Positions 1 through 7,089 of a stretch of DNA of 34,162 nt are shown one piece after another (the first letter of the stretch is position 1; each line of letters opens with the position of its first letter). A program made the translations under genes and the position numbers. Below the pieces are notes generated by a model. It had not been told where the DNA came from and ran no database searches. It saw only the letters and a list, made by a program, of their open reading frames with translations. The stretch comes from Candidatus Saccharimonadota bacterium (lineage in GTDB: Bacteria; Patescibacteriota; Saccharimonadia; Saccharimonadales; JAICHO01). The stretch covers positions 1 to 34,162 of the forward strand of contig JAICHO010000006.1 in NCBI GenBank assembly GCA_025924835.1, read 5' to 3'.

Positions 1-1
1 C

Positions 2-1282
2 CGTGAAGCTCCACCAAGCTTATTTAGGGATGGGATTCGTAGCAACAATGCTATAACTGATGTCGCTTTTGACGCCCAGCCGGCTTTGGTTGCGGCTAAG
101 CGTGCCATGGAAGCCGATATGAAGACTGCCGGTATGGCAAGTGCCATTGTGCGAGTATGTGCCGGACCCGGTACGGACATTTTATTTAGCGGAGTTAGCC
201 TACAACGGGCATTTGACGCTTCATCATACCTTGATGTATGCGACTTTATGCAATCCGGGGAAGGAATTAGGCGTATAGGCGAGAATACTCGGCCCGACAC
301 CCGGCGTAATCAGTCAATTGATGAAATCTGTGCGACCGTCGGGCTTATTGCTCACCATGGTCTAAGGCCAGAATACGCCGATCCCGCTTTTGTGGTCTCC
401 CGGCTGAGAAAACGCGTAGCACATTTGCCGCCGTTAGCTATGCCTGACAGCCCTACGCTAGACAGAGCACTTGTAGAAATATTCGCCTCCCAGCAAGCCC
501 GACTCACGTTGGCCGCAGACGAAATATACGCAGGGACTATCGCTGCAGTTACTGGTAACACCTTGGCGGAAGTGCGTACACAAACCGGCTCGCCGTTGCT
601 CCCTATCACGCCTCATGTTAGTTCCTTGGTCGAAAATACAAATAACGCTTTAGGGATCAGCAGAATTGAAGGATGGAAGAGCATTTTGGCACGAGAAAGT
701 GCCACGATTTCCAACGAAAACGAGCAGTACCAGCGTCAGTTTGCCGCTTCGCGCGCCGCCGCTCACTTTTTGCTTCAAAACGTCGTCCATTACCCCGATC
801 CTGTCATAATCAGCCGCTGGGGAGCAGGCCCGCCTAACCTTCCGCCGCCACTGCTTGGATCTATCACCCATTCCGGTAATTGGGCCGCTGCCGCGATTAC
901 GAGCCAAGATGACTACCGGGGCATTGGCATAGATTTGGAATGCAGGCTTAATCCTTTACGGGGGCGAAACCGAGTTTTAACCTTAGCGGAACAAGCATTA
1001 CCAGAACTGGGCGCTTTAAATACACGAACCTTGTTTAGTATTAAAGAAGCCGTGTTCAAAGCTATACATCCACTCGTTAAACATAAGCACCCAAATGCAT
1101 TTTGGTTTCACGACGCAGAGATTACAGAAGATGATATCATTGCACGCAAAGTAACGGTACGGTTAGCCGCCACAGAACGCGGCAGAGCTGTGGAAGCAGC
1201 TTTAGGAAGTTCGCTTATTGAATGTTACTACCTGGAAAAGGATTTCTACTCTTCCGCTGTCTGTGTAGTACACAATGACTAA
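2..1282 (+). CDS. Sfp/EntD-type 4'-phosphopantetheinyl transferase with unidentified N-terminal part (5' end outside window)
   Basis: The C-terminal half is a 4'-phosphopantetheinyl transferase, the family that moves phosphopantetheine from CoA to a serine of acyl- or peptidyl-carrier proteins. Numbered from the TTG at 86, the family signatures are ITHSG at 260-264, GIGIDLE at 279-285 (magnesium ligands D283 and E285) and FSIKEAVFKA at 317-326 (E321). The frame is open from the TTG back to the window edge, so the gene probably starts upstream and the TTG is not the real start. About 190 residues before the transferase domain match nothing I recognise and may be a second domain. No carrier protein or synthase is in the window, so the substrate is unknown. 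PPTase call firm; N-terminal function unknown. Confidence 0.8.
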   Translation, partial: REAPPSLFRDGIRSNNAITDVAFDAQPALVAAKRAMEADMKTAGMASAIVRVCAGPGTDILFSGVSLQRAFDASSYLDVCDFMQSGEGIRRIGENTRPDTRRNQSIDEICATVGLIAHHGLRPEYADPAFVVSRLRKRVAHLPPLAMPDSPTLDRALVEIFASQQARLTLAADEIYAGTIAAVTGNTLAEVRTQTGSPLLPITPHVSSLVENTNNALGISRIEGWKSILARESATISNENEQYQRQFAASRAAAHFLLQNVVHYPDPVIISRWGAGPPNLPPPLLGSITHSGNWAAAAITSQDDYRGIGIDLECRLNPLRGRNRVLTLAEQALPELGALNTRTLFSIKEAVFKAIHPLVKHKHPNAFWFHDAEITEDDIIARKVTVRLAATERGRAVEAALGSSLIECYYLEKDFYSSAVCVVHND

Positions 1283-1338
1283 CCTCCAACCATAGTTTAC
1301 AAAATTGCAATTCATAAAAATCATGGTAATCTTTTCTT

Positions 1339-1554
1339 ATGACATACGAGATTGGACCAGGTGCACCAAACCAACATTGGGTTGATTTTTGGGAAGCCGC
1401 CGCGCTTCCACTTCTCCCAGAAGCTGCGTTTCCAGATGCTGAAGTAGCGCGTTGGGAAGCTAGTGAGACCGCAGCACATTTCTTTTTGAGGAGTGAGCTA
1501 GATGAAGCATGGCGAGTCATAGATGCTGCCAAGGCTCTTCCGGGCGATAATTAA
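1339..1554 (+). CDS. Small acidic hypothetical protein (71 aa)
   Basis: A 71-residue acidic protein rich in Ala, Glu and Trp with no membrane segment and no family I recognise. It starts with ATG 56 nt after the PPTase stop, without a clear Shine-Dalgarno; a weak GGTAAT box lies 8 nt before the start. It is followed by a strong symmetrical hairpin (1585-1609), which fits a real transcript end. The overlapping minus-strand frame covering 1215-1532 is Ser/Lys-rich low-complexity and looks like a shadow. Moderate to low confidence that it is expressed. Confidence 0.45.
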   Translation: MTYEIGPGAPNQHWVDFWEAAALPLLPEAAFPDAEVARWEASETAAHFFLRSELDEAWRVIDAAKALPGDN

Positions 1555-1584
1555 ACCCAAATCATTTAAGGCAAAGACCATTGA

Positions 1585-1609
1585 TTTTACGAGGACTGTC
1601 CTCGTAAAA
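1585..1609. terminator. Bidirectional hairpin terminator between convergent genes
   Basis: A perfect 11-bp stem (TTTTACGAGGA / TCCTCGTAAAA) with a 3-nt loop CTG. The flanking T and A runs give a U-tail in both directions, and the hairpin lies between convergent genes ending at 1554 (+) and 1643 (-). It is well placed to end both transcripts. Confidence 0.75.
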
Positions 1610-1642
1610 GATAGAGATTCTATGTATCAAACACTGGGCTAG

Positions 1643-1984
1643 TTATTCATCTACGCGCAGCCGCACAGCAGCCATTAGCTCAAGGGCACCTATAAACCCG
1701 GCTTGTATTATCTCGAAAGCCAGTCCCCTGTCTATGCCCTCTTCATTTGCAAATTGTTGGGCCATCACCGTCATATACTCTCCGGACACCTCCCTGAGCG
1801 GGACAACACCAAAAAAAGCTAGCGTACCCGTAGCACTACCGTCAGTGGACATTTTAAAGCTCAGGTCGTCCGCCGCGCCCTGAGCTTCTTCAGGTGTAGG
1901 CGGACGGAACCCAAATACTTCTTCAAAACTTCCATCCTGTCCAGCCATAGGCTTAAGAGTAAGTAAGTCTTCTGTGTTTCGCAA
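1643..1984 (-). CDS. Hypothetical acidic protein downstream of flavin reductase
   Basis: An acidic protein of up to 113 residues with no recognised domain and no membrane segment. It lies just downstream of the flavin-reductase-like gene on the same strand and in the same reading frame, separated by one TAG stop (1991-1993). The first usable starts are TTG at 1984 and ATG at 1948; neither has a clear ribosome site, so expression by coupling or limited stop readthrough is possible. The C-terminal half (about residues 70-113) is predicted helical by eye. Function unknown. Confidence 0.5.
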   Translation of the reverse strand: MRNTEDLLTLKPMAGQDGSFEEVFGFRPPTPEEAQGAADDLSFKMSTDGSATGTLAFFGVVPLREVSGEYMTVMAQQFANEEGIDRGLAFEIIQAGFIGALELMAAVRLRVDE

Positions 1985-1990
1985 GCATAA

Positions 1991-2533
1991 CTAATTAGGT
2001 CGGTCTTCGGCGAAGGTTGTTTTTACAGATTGAAAAACTCGGTCACCGGTTGGTGATCTACCGGCAAAATATAGTTGCTCTTGGTCGGCATCATAGTGCG
2101 CTGCTACCACCCGGCCTATGCATAGGTAATGATCACCCGTTAGCACTGCTTGCTCCAGCACACACTCAAAATTAGCTCTAGCTTGGGCAATAAGCGGGAC
2201 GCTGATTTCAGCAGCTGGCTGGGTGCGTAGATCCGTATGTTGGAATTTATCGGTAACTGCACCAGAAACCGAACCGACATATTCCAGCTGCTCCCGAAGT
2301 TCCGGGCTGGGAACCGCAAGCACGAACTCGCCGACTTCTCGTACCAACCTCTCTGTATGATGACCCTTTTGAAGGGCCACGGCCATCATGGGTGGATCAT
2401 AAGAACACTTCACGTTCCAGCCCGCGGCCATTACATTAACTTTGCCATCATTCCCCCGTGACACCACAAAAACAGTCGGCTCAATACTATGCCGTCTCAT
2501 TGCCGTTGGAATATCGGTGTATCTTTTTAACAT
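1991..2533 (-). CDS. Flavin reductase-like, FMN-binding split-barrel protein
   Basis: Resembles the flavin reductase-like domain family, which binds FMN and acts as NAD(P)H:flavin oxidoreductase or flavin-dependent reductase. Supporting features are an N-terminal TVFVVSRGNDGKVNVMAAGW-type strand, the segment DPPMMAVALQKGHHT and the later FECVLEQAVLTGDHYLCIG strand pair, with total length (180 aa) usual for the family. I start it at ATG 2533 rather than the upstream TTG at 2563: a TATGAT box lies 9 nt before that ATG, so the message would have a leader of only a few bases. The adjoining downstream gene is in the same frame. The exact substrate cannot be told. Confidence 0.75.
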   Translation of the reverse strand: MLKRYTDIPTAMRRHSIEPTVFVVSRGNDGKVNVMAAGWNVKCSYDPPMMAVALQKGHHTERLVREVGEFVLAVPSPELREQLEYVGSVSGAVTDKFQHTDLRTQPAAEISVPLIAQARANFECVLEQAVLTGDHYLCIGRVVAAHYDADQEQLYFAGRSPTGDRVFQSVKTTFAEDRPN

Positions 2534-2590
2534 GGTAGGTAGATCATAACAGAATAAAAGCAAACCCGATGTTCATAGCACAAACAGCAC

Positions 2591-4111
2591 CTATTCAGCA
2601 TCTAATTCTGGGTACTCGTCATACGGCTTCCCGGCTTCGATTTGGGCGGCATTGCTGCGAAATATACGCTTTGCCCGCTGTCTTGATAAGTTAGCGGACT
2701 GCCAATGATCTGAAATGCTGTCCATACGTCGCTCTTGCTTGTACAAAATGTTCGCGGCACTCTTTTGCAGATTTTGATTGGGATGTTTTAGCAGCCCGGC
2801 AATTGTTGGCGCGGCGTCTTCCGACAAGTTGCTCAGGTAGTACAGGTCAATCTTACCAACCCTATTAAAACGATTAATATTCTGGCGGGCAATAAAATTA
2901 TCAGGATTAATAATATTTATAAGGGCGAAAAAGCAAAGCAAGCTAATAAATACCTGGAACGCGAAGCGCTGATCACTTTTACCCCTAACTATATTTACAA
3001 AGAGCATTAAGAAAGCAAATGCCAGCCACAATATGAAAAGGTGGCTTAATAGCCGGAGGGTCGTAAAACCATACGCGTCTTCGTATAAATTAAGCCTCAT
3101 GTGGGCAGAAAGCATAATAACCATTACCTCCGCAATTAGTACGCCGCTCAACCATTTAAAGACGAGAGTCGTTGGAGCGGTGCGAAACACCGTAGCTTTT
3201 TTAACGGCCATGATAAGTAACAACGAGAGAGCGGCTACCGCGATCAGCTCAAAAAACCCTTTGCGCGCATATTCCGCATAGGTGTGTCCAGTAGAGGCTA
3301 TGTGGTTAGCGCCCCCAAAAAGATAGGCAAACTGTACTATTACAAATACAAAAAACAATAAACTAACAGACCCCAAAATTACCGATGATTCCGTCGTGCC
3401 TATATTAAATCTGATTCTGTCAGGTGTTTGATTGGTGTCAGGTACTGAACTAGGCATAAAAATAAGAGCGCTTGCGCCAGCGCAAAAGCTTGCCACAAAT
3501 CCGATTAGGCCCAAACGAAAAACTGTTTCGGGCGAGATGGAAGGATTAAAGAGCGAGCCTACAAATTGCTTAAACACCAAATCAGCCGACGATAAGAGAA
3601 TCAGGAACAAGACTAAGACAGGCAGGCTGAGTAGTACGCCGCGGATAATAGGTGCAGCTGAAGATTTTGAAGGCTTAGATGCCGCAATGGTACGGTTACC
3701 GATTAACCCAAGTAAAAAATGCAGGGATTCGTTAATAATACGCAGCGGCATGCCAGCGACCTGGCTTACGTATTGAAAAATTTCATATTGCCTTAGATTT
3801 AAACCTGGCTGATGGCTCAAGCGCACCGCCAATAGCAGCAGAAAAATCACTATAAAAATGTTCATAACCATTAGGAATGGATTTGCCCTAACAAATAGCA
3901 TGAAAGAAAAGAATAATATTACAGGCGCCAGCCAGTACAGGGACTTGTTAAGAGGTTGCCGAAACTTATTGGCAAGATAAAAGGTAAAACCCAGGATTAA
4001 CGAGGTGAATATAAAAACCGAAATGCCCGGTAACTTACCGTAAAACAACCAGTCAAACGCAAACCCTAGCAGGAGCGAAGTAATTATAATCGGCACGCTT
4101 TTTCGCTTCAT
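2591..4111 (-). CDS. DUF4173 family polytopic membrane protein
   Basis: A 506-residue inner-membrane protein with roughly ten to twelve hydrophobic segments. The block GHTYAEYARKGFFEL (about residue 280) is the hallmark of the DUF4173 (DUF4153-related) family. The C-terminal 100 residues are hydrophilic and probably a cytoplasmic helical domain. The start is ATG 4111, preceded by a GGGGGGA ribosome site, not the ATG at 4123. It begins 14 nt after the XRE-regulator stop, so the two are one operon together with the upstream DUF2975 gene. The family is often found near regulators and sensors; its biochemical role is unknown to me. Confidence 0.8.
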   Translation of the reverse strand: MKRKSVPIIITSLLLGFAFDWLFYGKLPGISVFIFTSLILGFTFYLANKFRQPLNKSLYWLAPVILFFSFMLFVRANPFLMVMNIFIVIFLLLLAVRLSHQPGLNLRQYEIFQYVSQVAGMPLRIINESLHFLLGLIGNRTIAASKPSKSSAAPIIRGVLLSLPVLVLFLILLSSADLVFKQFVGSLFNPSISPETVFRLGLIGFVASFCAGASALIFMPSSVPDTNQTPDRIRFNIGTTESSVILGSVSLLFFVFVIVQFAYLFGGANHIASTGHTYAEYARKGFFELIAVAALSLLLIMAVKKATVFRTAPTTLVFKWLSGVLIAEVMVIMLSAHMRLNLYEDAYGFTTLRLLSHLFILWLAFAFLMLFVNIVRGKSDQRFAFQVFISLLCFFALINIINPDNFIARQNINRFNRVGKIDLYYLSNLSEDAAPTIAGLLKHPNQNLQKSAANILYKQERRMDSISDHWQSANLSRQRAKRIFRSNAAQIEAGKPYDEYPELDAE

Positions 4112-4125
4112 AATTCCCCCCATAA

Positions 4126-4347
4126 CTATCCTCTAATACTTTCGTTACTTTGATATTCCAAAATGTCGCCGGGCTGGCAGTCTAATGCCTTACAGATCGC
4201 TTCCAGGGTTGAGAGTCGGACTGCTTTGGCTTTGCCATTTTTTAGTATAGAAAGATTGGCCATAGTTATCCCTACCTTCTCAGTTAGCTCTGTAACGCTC
4301 ATCTTGCGTTTGGCCAGCATTACGTCGATATTAATTATTATTGCCAT
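4126..4347 (-). CDS. YozG-type XRE/Cro-C1 helix-turn-helix regulator
   Basis: A 73-residue DNA-binding protein, almost entirely a Cro/C1 HTH domain (about residues 10-66): the recognition region reads TELTEKVGITMANLSILKNG, followed by LSTLEAICKALDC and PGDILEY. This short class (YozG-like) is regularly encoded next to a DUF2975 membrane protein, as here, and is thought to be its regulator. It has a GGAG site 7-8 nt before ATG 4347. Unusually, a 172-bp inverted-repeat element separates it from the DUF2975 gene. A plausible target is the palindrome over the DUF2975 promoter at 5022-5058 (inference). Confidence 0.88.
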   Translation of the reverse strand: MAIIINIDVMLAKRKMSVTELTEKVGITMANLSILKNGKAKAVRLSTLEAICKALDCQPGDILEYQSNESIRG

Positions 4348-4360
4348 CCTCTAGCTCCAT

Positions 4361-4532
4361 TACGAGTTACACGTTTAGATGCCAGATTTGATTTCTCCGC
4401 GAGCAGCGTACTGAACCGTACAAGCCGTACGGTGAGGGAGCAGCACAGCGGAAAATCGGATATGGAGCCAAAAGCCCCAGTATACAGCCGCGCCTGTGGC
4501 GAGGAAGTATGCTGGGGCGTCGTGTAATTCGT
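4361..4532. repeat. MITE-like inverted-repeat element / three-stem RNA structure between DUF2975 and XRE genes
   Basis: The ends form terminal inverted repeats, TACGAGTTACACG (4361-4373) and CGTGTAATTCGTA (4520-4532), 12 of 13 matching. Inside are two further hairpins: one at about 4475-4518 with arms GCCCCAGTATAC and GTATGCTGGGGC, and a longer imperfect one at about 4374-4473 holding a tight ACCGTAC/GTACGGT stem at its tip. The element begins 2 nt after the DUF2975 stop and ends about 13 nt before the XRE start. A 66-aa frame (4338-4538) runs through it, overlapping both neighbours, but its composition looks like translated repeat. No clear target-site duplication is seen. It may be a small mobile palindrome or an attenuating RNA structure. 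Confidence 0.65.
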
Positions 4533-4534
4533 AC

Positions 4535-4999
4535 TCATACCGTTAAATCGTTTTCTGATTTAATATCCACGGCATTCTGCAATAGGCTCTGGAATACCGC
4601 CGCAGCCATCGCGATCACAAAGGACGCGCTCATAATGACCAGCCCAATAGCTATCACGCCCGGGGCATCGTCCTTATTGGCGACATAATACGTATAGGGC
4701 ATGCCTACCGCAAACAATGCGCTGATAGCGAGCGCACAGTATTTTATATACTTTAGGGCATCTACCGACTGCTGAGAAAACGCCTTGTCCCTGTCAATAT
4801 AGCCCAGCAATTTCATGGCCTGTCGCAGCGCGACAAAAAACGGTATCGCTGGCACGTATAAGCTTAGTAAAATAGGGTCATAGCCTTTTAGGTCGAGTGA
4901 ACCAATCGCACGAGGTACACCGAAAACGCACAAAGCCAGCACTACTAAGCCGAGAACGATAACCGTTCCTTTTAAAATAAGTGTTGATCCGCGTTTCAT
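4535..4999 (-). CDS. DUF2975 family membrane protein
   Basis: A 154-residue protein with four predicted membrane helices (about residues 8-28, 45-65, 86-108, 116-138), matching the DUF2975 family in length and in the conserved IDRDKAFS stretch after helix 2. These proteins are encoded with a YozG-type XRE regulator and are presumed to be its membrane partner; the activity is not known to me. ATG 4999 follows an AAGAAAGG ribosome site. It is the first gene of the operon and has a good promoter (TTGACT-N17-TATATA) embedded in a palindrome. The last codons overlap the start of the 66-aa frame inside the inverted-repeat element. Confidence 0.85.
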   Translation of the reverse strand: MKRGSTLILKGTVIVLGLVVLALCVFGVPRAIGSLDLKGYDPILLSLYVPAIPFFVALRQAMKLLGYIDRDKAFSQQSVDALKYIKYCALAISALFAVGMPYTYYVANKDDAPGVIAIGLVIMSASFVIAMAAAVFQSLLQNAVDIKSENDLTV

Positions 5000-5021
5000 G
5001 TATATGCCTTTCTTATTTTTG

Positions 5022-5058
5022 TTGACTTATATATAGCACGTTATTTATCGTAAGTCAA
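5022..5058 (-). promoter_or_regulatory. Promoter with operator-like palindrome for DUF2975-XRE-DUF4173 operon
   Basis: On the minus strand a -35 TTGACT (5058-5053) and -10 TATATA (5035-5030) are separated by exactly 17 bp. The -35 box and the sequence just after the -10 form a perfect inverted repeat, TTGACTTA at 5022-5029 and TAAGTCAA at 5051-5058. A regulator bound there would block the promoter; the XRE protein of the same operon is the natural candidate (inference). Confidence 0.7.
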
Positions 5059-5082
5059 TAAATAAACATTGTTTCTCAATAC

Positions 5083-5763
5083 CTAATTACTGCTCTTTGG
5101 TTTGCGCTTCCTGCCTCCCACCGTAACATCGGCATAGTTGTAAAAATATTCAATTTCACCGTTAGGCTGGACATATAACGACACCACAATATTAGTTTTA
5201 TTAACGTCATCCACCAAGGTGTCTTGATATCTGGATTCAAACGATTCTAAAAACGACGCTTTAGGGTTGACGCTGTGGTGCAGTAACGACGCCAAGGTTT
5301 TTCTTATATTTGCCTGGTCTTTTTTGGAATAGCGCTTAATTTTTTCACCAATATTGTCACCCGGCATGATCTTTACTGCTTCTGCCCAATAACCTTTATG
5401 TGTTGGCCGGCTTACTTCTGCCAGCATGGCAAAATACGGCCCACTGGTAGGAGCTTGGAAGTCTTTAATATTTTCATCATCCGCGGTTTCCCGCTTGTCC
5501 TGTAATGGCCAGAATTTTATAACTTCGCCGTGCCAATCCTCTATGGTGCACTTTGCGCCCACCAGACTACCCTTGTAATCAGTCTCCATAGAAACAAAAA
5601 AGTGGTCCTCGCTATTAGTGCCGGTTGTGCGGAACAGTAACAGAAAACAGTCAGGTGTTATGGCCTCAAACTTTATAGGCGTAATACTAGGGGCCATACC
5701 TGGGGCAAACGGTTCAAGTAATTTTTTTAAGTAAGCTTTACTAAACGCGTTGAAATTGCTCAT
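5083..5763 (-). CDS. Hypothetical protein (226 aa)
   Basis: A soluble protein of 226 residues with no signal peptide and no family I recognise. It is hydrophilic, ends in a very basic tail (GGRKRKPKSSN) and has several beta-strand-like stretches (FLLLFRTTG, FFVSMETDY, IVVSLYV, IEYFYNYADVTV). I choose ATG 5763: a TATACT box at 5770-5775 lies exactly 6 nt upstream, so the message would be leaderless, whereas the longer frame back to 5829 enters a terminator hairpin. It stands alone, in the same direction as the upstream tRNA-Phe locus. Confidence 0.65.
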   Translation of the reverse strand: MSNFNAFSKAYLKKLLEPFAPGMAPSITPIKFEAITPDCFLLLFRTTGTNSEDHFFVSMETDYKGSLVGAKCTIEDWHGEVIKFWPLQDKRETADDENIKDFQAPTSGPYFAMLAEVSRPTHKGYWAEAVKIMPGDNIGEKIKRYSKKDQANIRKTLASLLHHSVNPKASFLESFESRYQDTLVDDVNKTNIVVSLYVQPNGEIEYFYNYADVTVGGRKRKPKSSN

Positions 5764-5812
5764 AACAATAGTATAACAGGGGTAACGCAATTTTAGTTTG
5801 CGCGGCTGGGCA

Positions 5813-5846
5813 AACAAAAAGCCCCACAAGAGTGAGGCTTTTTGTT
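5813..5846. terminator. Terminator behind the tRNA-Phe ghost 3' end
   Basis: Arms AACAAAAAGCC and GGCTTTTTGTT, extended by CAC/GTG around a 4-nt loop, form a hairpin with A and T runs on both sides. In the minus direction it starts at the last A of the CCA of the duplicated tRNA-Phe end (5846-5848), the same arrangement as at the intact tRNA. Confidence 0.7.
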
Positions 5847-5863
5847 GGTGGCTCCTCCCAGAC
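5845..5863 (-). repeat. Duplicate of tRNA-Phe 3' end (ghost; att-like)
   Basis: Nineteen bases are identical to 6019-6037, that is, from the T-arm through the CCA end of the intact tRNA-Phe gene. The next bases on either side differ, so the match ends sharply. The copies are 174 bp apart in direct orientation. No acceptor 5' strand is present, so this is not a full tRNA. A tRNA 3' end repeated like this is what site-specific integration leaves, but no element lies between, only 155 bp with a weak hairpin at about 5915-5965. Confidence 0.75.
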
Positions 5864-5979
5864 AGCGGCCTTCGGCCTTTTCCGCACAGACATGCTCGTA
5901 ATAAATTCCGGCGCGTGACTGTGCTCCACCGAACTGGCGGCTACGCCGACTCCCAGTGCAAGTCACGGACAATGTCCGT

Positions 5980-6022
5980 CCAAGTAAAAGACCCTGAGCT
6001 TTAGCTAGGGTCTTTTACTTGG
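5980..6022. terminator. Terminator of tRNA-Phe, stem including the CCA end
   Basis: Perfect 16-bp arms CCAAGTAAAAGACCCT (5980-5995) and AGGGTCTTTTACTTGG (6007-6022) around an 11-nt loop. Read on the minus strand, the 5' arm begins with the tRNA's own CCA (6022-6020), so terminator and mature 3' end overlap. T-runs are present for termination in either direction. Confidence 0.8.
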
Positions 6023-6095
6023 TGGCTCCTCCCAGACTCGAACTGGGGACACAAGGCTCTTCAGGCCTCTGCTCTACCAACTGAGCTAAAGAGCC
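6020..6095 (-). tRNA. tRNA-Phe (GAA)
   Basis: Full cloverleaf on the minus strand: acceptor GGCTCTT pairs with AGGAGCC, the D-arm reads GCTCAGTTGGTAGAGC, and the anticodon loop CTGAAGA carries GAA. The T-arm contains GTTCGAGTC. CCA is encoded. A possible -10 box TATAAG lies just upstream (minus). The gene ends directly in a strong terminator and has a 19-nt duplicate of its 3' end 174 bp downstream. Confidence 0.95.
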
Positions 6096-6163
6096 ACATC
6101 TTATAGATAGCTGTAGTAGTATAAAATACCTTTGTGATTAATGCACGGACCTAGAGCTTACAC

Positions 6164-6892
6164 ATGAGAAAAAGCACCATTACTACTTCCCAAGACCAGT
6201 CTGGCGAGTATGAGATCGAGCTATTTGACCACCCTGCTCCAAAGCGGGTTATCGTCTGCTCTCATGGCAACGGCGCGAGACGCTGGGATGGTGAGGAATT
6301 CTTTTACAGGGTGGCGGAGCATTATGCGGATTCCGCGGTCTTGCTCGCCGATCAAAACCAGCCGGATGGTGACGCCGTCAAAATAAATCCACTGCCCATT
6401 TTGGTGGAGCGTTTACAGAGTCTAATTGCAAAAGCCCAGGAATTATACGCCGGCGTACCCATTATTGTCGTAGCGCACTCCATGGGGTGCGGAGTCACCA
6501 CCCTGTTGGACCTTACGTCTGTTAAAGCCATAATTTTTGTAGCGCCAGCTACCGGCACGCCGCAAGATGACCTAATCAAACGATATGGGCAGGACATTGT
6601 TCATGGCAAAACAGTAAAAAGTAGCGACGGCTTAACCAAAATTATCAGTGCCGAATACTACCATTCGCTGCAGGGCATAAACTGGGAGGACGAATACATC
6701 AGACTTGCCAAAGGCTATTCACCTACATACGTGTTTGAGGCTGGCAATGAAGAGATTTTGGCCGATAGTCACTTTCAGCACCGCGCAATTCCTTTTACCA
6801 ACTACCAAATCATTAAAGGCGCCAAGCACAACTTTTCCGGCCAACCACTCCAAGAGCTGTTCCAAAAAATGGATCAGTTGCTTGAGCAGTAA
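6164..6892 (+). CDS. Alpha/beta hydrolase
   Basis: A 242-residue single-domain alpha/beta hydrolase. Visible elements are the oxyanion motif CSHGNG (residues 32-37), the nucleophile elbow AHSMG (S106), an acidic residue in AGNEE (E195/E196) or D201, and the catalytic histidine in GAKHNF (H222), in the right order. It has no signal peptide, so it is cytoplasmic. The substrate cannot be told; small-ester or acyl hydrolases of this size vary widely. It stands alone between two tRNA genes, with a TATAAA-like -10 around 6120 and no strong ribosome site; a weak TAGAGC box 6 nt before ATG would allow a leaderless message. Confidence 0.85.
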   Translation: MRKSTITTSQDQSGEYEIELFDHPAPKRVIVCSHGNGARRWDGEEFFYRVAEHYADSAVLLADQNQPDGDAVKINPLPILVERLQSLIAKAQELYAGVPIIVVAHSMGCGVTTLLDLTSVKAIIFVAPATGTPQDDLIKRYGQDIVHGKTVKSSDGLTKIISAEYYHSLQGINWEDEYIRLAKGYSPTYVFEAGNEEILADSHFQHRAIPFTNYQIIKGAKHNFSGQPLQELFQKMDQLLEQ

Positions 6893-6950
6893 AAATAGGC
6901 TAAAATTCCCCCTGTTCCATATCCTTGCGGTATAGGGAAAAGAGCACCTG

Positions 6951-7030
6951 TCGTTTGTCTTAATCGATTTTCCAAACCAAGGAGTCGGCTTTGCCGGCTC
7001 GACTGTTTGGAAAATCGTAAGGAATAAACG
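6951..7030. repeat. Long imperfect palindrome upstream of tRNA-Gly
   Basis: Arms GATTTTCCAAAC and GTTTGGAAAATC are perfect and extend outwards imperfectly to CGTTTGT / ATAAACG, with an inner small hairpin GAGTCGGC / GCCGGCTC. The roughly 200 bases between the hydrolase gene (6892) and tRNA-Gly (7090) hold nothing else I can identify apart from a weaker hairpin at about 6913-6940. It could be the terminator of the hydrolase gene, a structured RNA or a palindromic repeat. Confidence 0.55.
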
Positions 7031-7089
7031 ACCTAAAGCTGCAACAAATCAATTTATTGTATTTGTGAAAGCTGTTTGTCGGTTATGAC

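Noticed and set aside
1215-1532. Minus-strand 105-aa frame
   Set aside because: Ser/Lys-rich low-complexity translation opposite the end of the PPTase gene and the small plus gene; no promoter or ribosome site.
4338-4538. 66-aa minus frame overlapping DUF2975 stop and XRE start
   Set aside because: Its overlap with both genes is tempting, but it is almost entirely translated inverted-repeat sequence, has no ribosome site and its composition is unlike a protein. Kept only as part of the element.
5845-6037. A complete second tRNA or a tmRNA-like RNA between the two tRNA-Phe ends
   Set aside because: I looked for an acceptor 5' strand pairing with AGGAGCC and for a cloverleaf in the 155 bp between and found none.
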